Below, piece by piece: positions 1 through 11,040 of a stretch of 64,000 nucleotides of DNA. Source of the stretch: Larix kaempferi. Its lineage: Eukaryota; Streptophyta; Pinopsida; Pinales; Pinaceae. The DNA is taken from NCBI GenBank assembly GCA_027924585.1, contig BSBM01000252.1:7936001-8000000 (forward strand), read 5' to 3'. How positions within the stretch are numbered: the first letter of the stretch is position 1; every line of letters begins with the position of its first letter. The notes beneath the pieces were generated by a model that was not told where the DNA came from, did no database searches, and saw only the letters and a list, made by a program, of their open reading frames with translations. A program made the position numbers and the translations under genes.

Positions 1-880
1 GGTCATAGATTCAAATTCAGAGGGGGTAGGGTATATACACCTCCGTATACAAAGGGTTTCATACACCAAATTGGTATATAAATTGACTGTGACCTTAAAA
101 AAATTGTTGTTGTTGTTGTTGTTATCAATGTAAATTAGTGCGTGCCACCTAAAGAAATTAGAAACACCGATTAACATTGAATTAAGGCAATCCCCGACAA
201 CATTAGACGTTTACACTCACAAATATATTTAATTAAATATTTTCTCCCTCACATATAACTAGCATCTGCCCCTTTAGGGACAAAAATGAACGCCGCTATG
301 AGAAGAGGAAAGTTAGAAGGAAGAAAACATAAGCAGAGACAGTACTTAGGTGAATTAACTAATTCAACACAAATATACATTAAGGAATAAATGTCACTGT
401 CATTCAATTATTCAATTAATGAAAATGCACGGCATAATCCAAGGGAAAATAATTCATTGACCAATAAAGTATCAACTAAGTGTAGCACCAAATTGCAAAT
501 AGATATAGCAACTAGATATGCAAATATCATTCTTCAAATAACAGTAGCCCTATTCAATATTTTATCAACATCAACATATAACTTTCAAATATGTATGTAA
601 TCCGAGTTGATTGATTTTATAGCAAAAGTAGAGAGCGAGCAAAAATTGCGATAACCAGTTCAAGTAGTTGAAGTAAACACTGGAAACCATCAATTTGATT
701 TGGCATAAAATCTTCAAAAAGGAAGCTTTAAAACCAAAGAGAAATAACTTAGGATCTTGCAAATGTAAATAGTAACTTGTTAATATGTATAAATATTTCC
801 GGGTTGAGTCTATGTTGCCAACTACCACAAAAATGTATTAATAGTGCATACAACATAGCTTGCTGAATATAAATTGTTAG
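1..880. other. No recognisable gene
   Basis: AT-rich sequence with short open frames only. A GTT trinucleotide run (about 105-123) is the only simple feature. I see no conserved protein motif, RNA gene or transposon end. Confidence 0.5.
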
Positions 881-1094
881 TTTTGTTTATTGGTCGCCAG
901 AACCGACCAACATATCCCGACTGGTCCACAGAGCTTGTCGACTTACATTGCAAATTTTCGAGTGGAGGGCCTAATCGATAGGCCGACCTCTCCTACTTCA
1001 AAATATTTATTTTTGTTGAAGAAAGAAGGAGATGTGAAATAACTGAACAAAAGATGGATGACTGTGCAAAATTGATAGATGTAGCTGGTACTGT

Positions 1095-4000
1095 TTATTT
1101 ATGACTGGAACTGGCCGTTGCTTCTTGTTGTGCACAGACTTGAACAATTGTTTCAGCTGAGACAGATAGATGGTGGTGGAATTTTTCCCAATGGCGCAGT
1201 GAGTTTTGGATGTCAATCGTAAGTGTTGTCAGGCTTGATAACTCAGTCATATTTTCCTCTGTTGTCTTGCCCTGCAAATGAATTAAGTCGGGACCAAATA
1301 GCTCAATTTTCTTATTGGCAGCTGTAAGCAGAGTTTGGAGATGTGGTTGAAGTTGTTCCACTTTGAAGAGGTTGTTTCGAGCTTGGCTCAACCATTGCTC
1401 TTCACTTTTTTTGAATTTCTCCAATTTGCTATTTTCTATCAGAATTTGATCTTTGATGGTTCTACTCATGGTGTCGTCAGCTACTCGGCGTTGCTGATGA
1501 AGTTTATCAATCAAGTCACTTATCTTCCGTATTTCTGTGAATACATTGCCATAGTGTTTGTACCAATTGCGGAGAACATCAATGACAATAGCTGCTTGGT
1601 CATTATACTGGTTGAGTTGATCATATGTTGAATTAAATGATTCATATTGTGTCGAAATCAGGGATGTTGTTATTGTGGCATGTTCCTGTCGGTCCCTGAT
1701 GAGCTCTTCTCGCAATGTCGCCACGACTGTTTGGAATAACTGAAGAGATTTATCAAGTGTGCTAGTCGTGTCGGAGCTGGCTGGAAGAGAAATGACTTCT
1801 TGCGCTAAGTACTGACACTTAGCCAAAAATACATTTTGGTCCTCTTGTAATCGATGTATGCGGTCTTCGACTTCTAGTCGTCGATGTCGTTGCTCTCGAT
1901 TAATTGCATCAGCCAGTAAGTCGAGCTCTGCTTATGTTGCTTCTTATGGCTTGTATGTCGAGATGGGCCTGAATTGGTTGAGATGTATAGATAATCGACC
2001 CAGCTGAGAGATATGATCCAGATGTTGTTGTTGTTGTTGCAGCTCTCTATCCTGGCGCCGTTTGTTTTTACGCTGCTTTTTCTTGGACTTCCCTTTCGAT
2101 TTTGGAGGCTCTAGTTGTTGTTCTGAGTCTTTGTGTGTCTCGGCTGCTTCGCGTGAGTGTTGTGTTTCCACTTGTGCTTCGTCAATGTTTTGTTCTGCTT
2201 GTATTGAGCTACTTGGTACGGATGCTGTATTTGTCGGGAGTGCTTCTGCGACCATTGGTTGATTGTCTTCTTGTGCTCGTTCTGTGACTGCTTCAGTGAT
2301 TTGTGCTGCTGCTTCGGCTGCTAGTTCCATGGCTGCTTCAATGATTTTTGCTTCTAGTTTGGCTGTTGCTTCGAAGATTTCTTGAGTTGGTGCTTCTTGT
2401 TCTTGAATTACTTCAGATGGAGTATTGGTTCCGTCAGCAGGGGTAGGGAACAACACATTAATAGCTGGTGTGTCTTCGACTCGGGGAGCAAGGATGGAAA
2501 GGGAGCTGCCAAACGGTTCCAGATTGGCGACATGAGACATCACTTGTGGTATCAATGGTTCAACTGAATTCAAAACTTCAAGGTCTGGGGGATGTTCTGG
2601 TGGATTGACGACAGGTCGGGGAGGTGAATGAGCTTGCACCGACGGGTTCACTGGAAAAAGGATAAACTGTGAAGTTTCCTCGCAAAAAATGGGACTGGTG
2701 GGGTCCAGATTACGCTAAAGATGTCTATCATGCATACCAATTGGTTCTGGTGCTGAAGTATTCGAAGGGTTCAATAGTTTAGTTGGGTCAGCACCAACAG
2801 GGGCGGAATCAGTCGATAGGTTATTGTCGATGAAGACAGGTTTCTTGGTCACTAAATCTTGCCATTGTGGGAACATATTGGGAAGATTGGTTATGAACTG
2901 CGTTAGGTCTTGTTCAGTTTGAAATGTTTGACGAAGAGGGAGAGGAAGAGATTGTACAACATTTGAAAATTGAGTTAATGCTAAAGGTGCAAGTGGAGTA
3001 CTTACAGGTGTAGAGAAAAAAGTGTCTTCCGTCACAATAGTCGGAGACATTGCGGGTGAACTTATAGTCAAGTCGATAGAATCCTCGATCATAAGCTAAA
3101 CTTTCTTTTTTGGTTGTGGTCGGCTACGAGCTTGCTCAACTTCCAAAAATCTCTTAAACTCCTCGTCGACTGGTACTTTATTTTTAGCTGCATCCTCAAG
3201 AATTTGTGTTGCACTGTCGAACAGTTCTACCTCGTCTTCCTCATTCGGCTCCTGTATGATCATTTTTCTTTTTCCCTTGCCATGCAATTGTACATTTCGT
3301 GCTTGTCAAGCTTCTGCTAACTCGTCGACTAGTTGTTGAATGTTGTCACTCGTCAAAGCATATTCTGGGTTGTCGGAGTGACTTTGTTCATCTGAATGTT
3401 CGACTGTATCCGGAGGGTCTTCATGTGGTGTAAGAGTAAGTGCTAGAGGTTGATGTGCGATCGTAGGTTCAACTTCATATACAAAGGTGTGCATATATAG
3501 ATGACCTTCATACTCTTCCTCTTTTTCTTGATCTGCTAGAGGTTCAACTACGGGGATGCTGACCTCTCGGGCCTTAGAAGGAATTGTCAATATTGTATTG
3601 CTTTGTCTGCTGAGCTCATTGAAGATTTCGTCGACAGAAGGGTAAAAGTCGAGAGCTCTTGTGGCGCCACCTATGCCTTGCAGGTGTCAGACCTTGGTGT
3701 GATCCAAGTCAAGTTGGATGTGTGCCGACGAAGGTAGACATCGTCGAACATTTTGAGGTACTCTCCATCTGGTGGATACAGTTTTTAGGTTTTGGAACCA
3801 AACTTTGAGCCAAATTTTTACTGTTGAGGGGCCTAGCAAACTTCCCCCAAATGTAAAAGACTTGAATTTTTGCATTAACATGGGTCTTTCTAGATCAAAG
3901 TCTTTATGTCCTGATGGTATTAGATACGTCATGGCAATCCAAATAATTAGAGATGGGTACCTAATGGCCGCTCCATCATTTTGACATTTGGAGCATATCG

Positions 4001-4646
4001 TTCGGATAATGTCGGCTAAGTAGTTTTCCCAGTTGTAATGTTTGCCACTTACTGCCATGTTTAGTACTACCTCTAGCATTTTAGTTTTTAGATCCGAACT
4101 GCGACCAGAAGTTGATAAAGCGGTCGAAACAATTCGAGCAGCTATCTTAAAATTTTCATATTTCATCTGACTTATCACTAACCCTCGAGAATTTTTTCCA
4201 CTCGGGTGCTCTGTAAATTCTTCAATCAACTCTAGCCTATGTCGGACAGGTACCTCTTTGCCTTTATTTGACAATCCTGTAATCTTGTAAATAAGTGCAA
4301 CATTTATTTCAACTGGGGTATCAAAATAAAATTTCCCATTATGAAATCTGCTAACTATGAATTGAGCAATAATATCCTTCAGTTCGCCAAATGATTCAAG
4401 CAGAGGTGCTTGCATGTAATTTAGAATTGTAGCAACCCGCAATTTTTCAGCTTCTTCTCTCCATCGGCCTTTTGAATCTTTTCCCCAAATTAGAATGTCT
4501 TTCCAAGTTCTTCGCCAATGTGACTCCTATACCTTAGCATTTCAAACCTGCTACAAGCGGGTTTGCAACGGTGATTGGGCTTTCTCTAAATCACGGACTT
4601 TAACTGCAACTGAACGAGTGGTTGTCTGAACCCTCTTGGGCGCCAT
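1095..4646 (-). pseudogene. Plant-transposon-protein-like gene broken by nine in-frame stops
   Basis: One reading frame of 1,184 codons runs from an ATG at 4646 to a TAA at 1095-1097. It is interrupted only by stop codons, at 4551, 4542, 4527, 3687, 3306, 3096, 2715, 1944 and 1932; every open segment between them is in the same frame. The N-terminal third (about codons 40-320) has tryptophan-rich segments (WRRTWKDILIW, RWREEAEKL) and an all-alpha-looking domain with FDTPVEINVALIYKITGL and RYPSLIIWIAMTYLIP. This resembles the putative plant transposon protein / plant-mobile-domain type proteins, a family call made by eye. The middle is acidic and rich in Pro, Ser and Thr. A lysine/arginine cluster and a glutamine run follow near codons 840-880. 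The last ~250 codons look like coiled coil. GTCGAC-containing codons are frequent, as in the adjacent repeat block, which suggests the same element. It is probably a dead transposon gene. A functional host gene is unlikely given nine stops. Confidence 0.6.
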
Positions 4647-4649
4647 GGT

Positions 4650-5500
4650 TTCTATGCAATTATAAAGATCACAGAGGTTTTCTGGTATTTTTTAAGTCTG
4701 GTTTTCCAGTTCTTGTTAGAAGAGTATCCAGGAATCCTCAACTTCGGGATTTAAAGAAGACGAGCTCGACACGTGTGACTGTAAAGTAGATGGGTGTAAT
4801 AAAGAGTGATTTAACGACGGAGTTAATTTTGATTGACAAGCTATCCGTGCCTCATTCAGTGGATGCTTTGCATTTATGTTGGAAGGTTGTCACCTTCTAT
4901 CTTTTGTCTGATCATGTCGGGTATGGCTAAGCTGTTGATTGTGATGAATATGGTGATTCCGACTTGTACGCATGGTGACTTGGAAACTTCCATCTTGAAA
5001 GCCTTGGTATTGCCGACGCATAGGGTTGATATAAAATTTGGTCGATCTCCGACGAGTTACACATGCGTTCGAACTTCGACGATTTACAGATTTGGTTGAC
5101 CTGATTTTACTTCTGTTGAAGCCAGGGTTGCTGCTCGACGTGGGAGAATAATGGAAGCATTGGGGAAACACCACCGACGCGAAATGACCACGAAAATTGT
5201 TTGTCGACTTGGTATTCTGGCATTTGTTATTTAACCGATTGGTGCTTTCACAGTTAGTCCGTCGACCTCAACAGTTACGCCAAATAAAGGGACAAGAGGT
5301 CGAGTCCTATTTTTTCGACCATATATACTACGATCATGAAGTTTGAAGTTCTCTACAAAGTGGATGGTGACAAATAACTTTTTTTTATATACATTTTTTC
5401 TGTTTCTGGTTGTATAGGTCAGAATACAATGTAAAGTGGTTTTGTGATTACCCCAATTTGGCCTCTCTGCAACTTTAAGTTACATTTTGGGTGCTGACAT
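4650..5500. other. Upstream region of the decayed gene; no supported gene
   Basis: Short open frames occur on both strands, with GTCGAC motifs throughout (for example near 5060-5100 and 5265). There is no recognisable domain. It probably holds the promoter and leader of the minus-strand gene at 1095-4646, but no clear TATA box could be assigned. Confidence 0.3.
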
Positions 5501-6000
5501 CCAGGAGGTGAAATCCGTCAAATCTAGAAACAGGTCGAAACAATATGCGACCAAAAGAGAGTTTTGATTAATACATTTGGCATAGTATATGTTAAAGTTG
5601 AGTCTGGTCGACTTTTAGACTGCTTTGGCATAGTCGACATGCGACTGCACAAGTCGGTGAAGAGTGCTCGACTGCTTTGGCATAGCTGACAGACGATTAC
5701 ACAAGTTGGTGAAGAGTGGTCGGCAGAATCTTGTCGAAGATCGACTGATTATGCTGATGAAAGATGTTATGGCCGAGGTAACCAACAACTTCCGTAAAAA
5801 GTCGGTCGCCTGTTAAAGTATGGTCGATATTTGTTGGTCGAACTCTCACATTATGGTCGATTTGGGTATTCGAGAAAAACAAATGTTGGCTAGATTCCTT
5901 GGTCATAGAGCAAATGGAAAAATGCCACGTGTTTTGCGATGGTTCGTCTATTTAAGTTTCTCTTGATCGAGGTTTCCTGTCACTTCATCGCATAGTATAT

Positions 6001-9000
6001 GTTAAAGTTGAGTCTGGTCGACTTTTAAAAATCGTCGGTAGAGTGTTTTCATGGTCGTTTCGATAATATATGGTTGATGATACTTGTCAAATTTGGTCAA
6101 GTATAAGTGATGTATGTGGTCGACCACTTTGGTCGATCCTTAAGTTTGGTCGAGTCCACTAGAAAGTGACTTTATCTATATTGTATTTGGTCGACCACTC
6201 CGGGTCAATACTTATTTTTGGTCGAATTGTAAAATATGATCAATGGCTATGAAGGGCATGTAATCGAGATGACTAATTCAGTCGCATCTGATGTTTATTT
6301 TACGCATTAATTGGTCGAGTCTGTAAAAATAGTCGGGTAATTATTTTAAAATATGGTCGATGTAACATTGTCGGGACATATATTTTGAGTCTATACATCA
6401 TATGGTCGATACAAAAAATTATATGCTATTTGGTCAAGTGATAAGTCATTTTATTTGAGAATATGCGACCAAAAGAAAGTTTTCGTCGATACATGTGGCA
6501 TAATATATGTTAAAGTTGAGTCTGGTCGAATTTGAAAAATGGTCACCAGATAAAGTTAATACATATAAAGTCACTTTTTAGTAGACTCGACCAAACTTGC
6601 TTCGATCAAACTTGAGCATCGACCAAAGTTGCTCTGTCCATATCCTTCTGAGAACTGCACGAACTCATAAGGCCATAACGAGGCCCAGAAACATTTTGCA
6701 AATGGTATTAGACAGAAAATGGCAGAATCTCTTTAGAAAATAAATTTATCAGCATTTCAAATCCTTATAAAGTTAGGGTCCTGATTGAAACGTTTCAGAC
6801 AAACTATAAAAGAAACAATATGTCCAAATTGAAAAACTAATAATAAATTAGCACAGTAACATTTTAATCCTGCATCTGTTATGGGCTGATTTAATTCGAC
6901 TGAGGTGGTTGGCAGACTGCTTTGGCATAGCGGACAAGCGACTGCACAAGTCGGTGAAGAGTGGTCGACTGCTTTGGCATACCCGACAGGAGATTGCACA
7001 AGTTGGTGAAGAGTGGTCGGAAGACTCTTGTCGAATATTGAGTGATCATGCTGATGAAATTTGTTATGGCCAACATAACATATTCTTTAGACGGTCAATT
7101 TGTCTCGTTAGTGCCCATGTCGACTTCACGTTCGGGTCAACAAAATCATGCATAAGTTTATCAACGCTGTTCATTCGAGAAAAACAAATGCCGGCTAGAT
7201 TCCTCGCTCATAGAGTGAATGGAAAACTGCCATGTGTTTTGCGATGGTTTGTCAATTTAAGTTTCTCTTCATCGAGGTTTCCTGTCACATCGTCACATAG
7301 TATATGTTAAAGTTGAGTCTGGTCGACTTTTAAAAATGGTCGGTATAGTGTTTTCATGGCCATCTCGATAATATATGGTTCACGAGAATTGTCAAATTTG
7401 GTCAAATATAAGTGATGTATGTGGTCGACCACTTTGGTCGATCCTCAAGTTTGGTCGAAGCAAGTTTGGTCGAGTCCACTACAAAGTGACTTTATCTATA
7501 TTGTATTTGGTCGACCACTCCGGCTCAATACTTATTTTTGGTTGAATTGTAAAATATGATCAATGGCTATGAAGGGCATGTAATCAAGATGACTAATTCA
7601 GTTGCATTGATGTGCATCTTATGCATTAATTGGTCGAGTCTGTAAAAATAGTTAGAAAATTAATTAAAAATATGGTTGATGTAACATTGTCGGGACATAG
7701 AGTTTGAGTCTATACATCATATGGTCTATAAAAAAAATTATATGTTATTTCGTCAAGTGATAAGTCATTTTATTTTAGAATATGCAACCAAAAGAGAGTT
7801 TTCGTCTATACATGTGATATAGTATATGTCAAAATTGAGTCTAGTCGAATTTGAAAAATGGTCGCAAATAAAGTCAATATAGATGAAGTCGTTGAGTCTG
7901 GTCGACTTTTAAAAATCATCGGTAGAGTGTTTTCATGGTCGTCTCGATAATATATGGTTGATGATACTTGTCAAATTTGGTCAAGTATAAGTGATGTATG
8001 TGGTCGACCACTTTGGTCAATCCTCAAGTTTGGTCAAAGCAAGTTTGGTTGAGTCCACTACAAAGTGACTTTATCTATATTGTATTTGGTCGACCACTCC
8101 GGGTCAATACTTATTTTTGGTCGAATTGTAAAATATGATCAATGGCTATAAAGGGCATATAATCAAGATGACTGATTCAGTCTCATTTGATGTTTATCTT
8201 ACGCATTAATTGGTCGAGTCTGTAAAAATAGTTGGGTAATTATTTAAAAATATGGTCGATGTAACATTGTCAGGACATGTAGTTTGAGTCTATACATCAT
8301 ATGGTCGATACAAAAAATTATATGCTATTTGGTCAAGTGATAAGTCATTTTATTTGAGAATATGCGATCAAAAGAAACTTTTTGTTGATACATGTGGCAT
8401 AGTATATGTTAAAGTTGAGTATGGTCAAATTTGAAAAATGGTCACCAGATAAAGTTAATACAAATAAAGTCACTTTATAGTGGAGTCGACCAAACTTGAG
8501 CATCGACCAAAGTCGATGTGTCCATATCCTTTTAAGAATTGCGCGAGCTCAGAAGGCCACAACAAGGCCCAGAAACATTTTGCAAATGGTATTCGACACA
8601 GAATGGCAGAATCTCTTTAGGAAATAAATTTATCAGCATTTTAAATCCTTATAAAGTTAGGGTCCTGATTGAAACGTCTCAGACAGACTATAAAACAAAC
8701 AATATGTCCAAATTGAAAAACTAATAATAAATTAGCACAGTAACATTTTAATCCTGCATATGTTATGGGCTGATTTAATTCGACTGAGGTGGTCGGCAGA
8801 TAGTTGGGTAATTATTTAAAAATATGGTCGATGTCTGTTAGAATAAGTCGTGTTTGTCAGTGAAGAGTGGTCGACTGCTTTGGCATACCCGACAGGCGAT
8901 TGCACAAGTTGGTGAAGAGTGGTCGGCAGAATCTTGTCGAATATCGAGTGATTATGCTGATGAAAGATGTTATGGTCGACAGAACATATTCTTTAGACGG

Positions 9001-9785
9001 TCAATTTGTCCCGTTAGTGCCCAGGTCGGCTTCATGTTCAGGTCAACAAAAGCATGCATAAGTTTATCAACGCTTTTCATTCTAGAAAAACAAATGTCGG
9101 CTAGATTCCTCGCTCATAGAGCAAATAGAAAACTGCCACGTGTTTTGCGATGGTTCGTCAGTTTAAGTTTCTCTTCATCGAGGTTTCCTGTCACTTCGTC
9201 GCATAGTATATGTTAAAGTTGAGTCTGGTCGTTTTTTAAAAATGGTCGATGGAGTGTTTTCATGGCCGTCTCGATAATATATGGTTCATGAGAATTGTCA
9301 AATTTGGTCAAGTATAAGTGATGTATGTGGTCGACCACTTTGGTCGATCCTCAAGTTTGGTCGAGTCCACTACAAAGTGACTTTATCTATATTGTATTTG
9401 ATCGACCACTCTGGCTCAATACTTATTTTTGGTCGAATTGTAAAATATGATCAATGGCTATGAAGAGCATGTAATCAAGATGACTAATTCAGTCGCATCT
9501 GATGTGCATCTTACGCATTAATTAGTCGAGTCTGTAAAAATAGTCAAGTAATTATTTAAAAATATGGTCGATGTAACATTGTTGCGACATATAGTTTGAG
9601 TCTATACATCATATGGTCGATAAAAATAATTATATGCTATTTGGTCAAGTGATAAGTCATTTTATTTGAGAATATGCGACCAAAAGAGAGTTTTCGTCGA
9701 TACATGTGGCATAGTATATGTTAAAGTTGAGTCTGGTCGAATTTGAAAAATGGTCGCCAGATAAAGTCAATATAGATAAAGTCAC
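6001..9785. repeat. Tandem duplication of a ~1.9-kb GTCGA-rich unit
   Basis: Copy 1 (about 6001-7870) and copy 2 (about 7892-9785) carry the same modules in the same order. First is unit A (starting GTTAAAGTTGAGTCTGGTCG), then a ~430-bp spacer containing CATTTTGCAAATGGTATT, then unit B (GACTGCTTTGGCATA to the CACGTGTTTTGCGATGG region), then another unit A. Unit A starts lie near 6001, 7301, 7892 and 9207. Unit B copies lie near 5620, 6905 and 8860. Copies differ by scattered substitutions and small indels. No coding function is evident. Confidence 0.8.
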
Positions 9786-10541
9786 TTTGTAGTGGACTCG
9801 ACCAATTAATGCGTAAGATGCACATCAGATGCAAGTGAATTAGTCATCTTGATTACATGCACTTCATAGCCATTGATCATATTTTACAATTTGACCAAAA
9901 ATAAGTATTGAGCCGGAGTGGTTGACCAAATACAATATAGATAGTCACTTTGTAGTGGACTCGACCAAACTTGCTTCGACCAAACTTGAGGATCGACCAA
10001 AGTGGTTGACCACATACATTACTTATACTTGACCAAATTTGACAATTCTCATGAACCATATATTATCGAGACGACCATGAAAACACTCTACTGACCATTT
10101 TTAAAAGTCGACTAGACTCAACTTTAACATATACTATGCGACGAAGTGACAGGAAACCTCGATGAAGAGAAACTTAAATTGACAAACCATCGCAAAACAC
10201 GTGGCAATTTTCCATTCGCTCTATGAGCGAGGAATCTAACCGACATTTGTTTTTCTCGAATGAAAAGCGTTGATAAACTTATGCATGCTTTTGTTGACCT
10301 GAAAGCGAAGCCGACCTGGGCACTAAAGAGACAAATTGACCGTCTAAAGAATATGTTCTGTCGACCATAACATCTTTCATCAACATAATCACTCGATATT
10401 CGACAAGATTCTGCCGACCACTCTTCACCAACTTGTGCAATCGCCTGTCGGGTATGCCAAAGCAGTCGACCACTCTTCACCGACAAACACGACTTATTCT
10501 AACAAACATCAACCATATTTTTAAATAATTACCCGACTATC
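8799..10541. repeat. 1.7-kb imperfect palindrome (arms ~730 bp, spacer ~265 bp)
   Basis: The forward arm (about 8799-9533) runs from GATAGTTGGGTAATTATTT through unit B and unit A to GCATTAATTAGTCGAGTC. Its reverse complement begins at about 9795 (GACTCGACCAATTAATGC) and ends near 10,541 (AAATAATTACCCGACTATC). The short spacer lies between. The arms differ by scattered substitutions only, so this is an inverted duplication of the last part of the 1.9-kb unit. Confidence 0.8.
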
Positions 10542-10745
10542 TGTGCTAATTTACTAGCCAAAGCGGTCGGCGTGAACTCACCAAAACCTGCGACACGGTC
10601 GGCGTGAAACGACCAAAGAAACTCATATAAACAAGAAAATAATTACCCGACTATATATGCTAATTTACCAGCGAAAGCGGTCGGCGTGAACTCACCAAAA
10701 CCTGCAACATGGTCGGCGTGAAACGGCCAAAGAAACTCAAATAAA
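10524..10745. repeat. 114-bp direct repeat, two copies
   Basis: Two adjacent copies start at about 10,524 and 10,638. Each has AATAATTACCCGACTAT, then a GCTAATTTAC segment, then two GGTCGGCGTGAA motifs separated by CTCACCAAAACCTGC. It adjoins the outer arm of the palindrome. Confidence 0.7.
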
Positions 10746-11040
10746 CAAAAAACTGCGAAACGGTGCGGCGGTCAGCGTGAATTGGTCGCGTAAGCGTGAA
10801 TTCTCAAAATTGCTGCGACACGGTCGAGGGTCTGTGTGAAAGTTGCAAAGTAATTCAAATAATTTCGACGACATGGTCAACAAAGACGGCTGAAGATAAA
10901 ATATGAGTTCTCCTGTAGAGAAAGCCATAACAGTCAGAAATATCTGGGCCAAAGAGGAAAACACGTGGCAGGATTCCATTCGCTCTATAAACGAAGAATC
11001 TAGCAGACGTGGATGGTCATGCTTCTCGTTGGTGAAACGC

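Larger units (their letters stand above)
880..11040. mobile_element. GTCGA-rich composite element (extent approximate)
   Basis: From about 880 to 11,040 the sequence is full of GGTCGA/TCGACC motifs in both orientations, which are rare elsewhere in the window. The block contains the decayed gene at 1095-4646, its likely upstream region (4650-5500) and a repeat field (5500-10,800). A diverged, inverted piece of repeat unit B recurs near 10,960-11,035 (AAAACACGTGGCA, then CGCTCTAT). No convincing terminal repeats or target-site duplication were found, so the ends are set only by motif density. Calling it a single element is inference. Confidence 0.4.

Noticed and set aside
1095-4646. Programmed stop readthrough or RNA editing to explain the nine stops
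   Set aside because: No readthrough signals or editing context can be shown, and the neighbourhood is silent repeat DNA. Decay is simpler. Kept only as a remote alternative.
4890-5174. 94-codon minus-strand ORF upstream of the decayed gene
   Set aside because: Low-complexity Ser/Arg/His composition driven by GTCGAC repeats, no ATG context and no homology that I recognise.
8854-10486. A 120-codon frame present three times (6,909, 8,854 and, inverted, 10,124)
   Set aside because: It lies in repeat unit B and is kept open only because the copies are recent. There is no family signature, and the overlapping frame is equally shared. Treated as repeat DNA, not a gene.
5500-10800. Regular repeats as a CRISPR-like array
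   Set aside because: Units are hundreds of bases long, modular and diverged, with no short identical repeats and unique spacers; the genome is eukaryotic.
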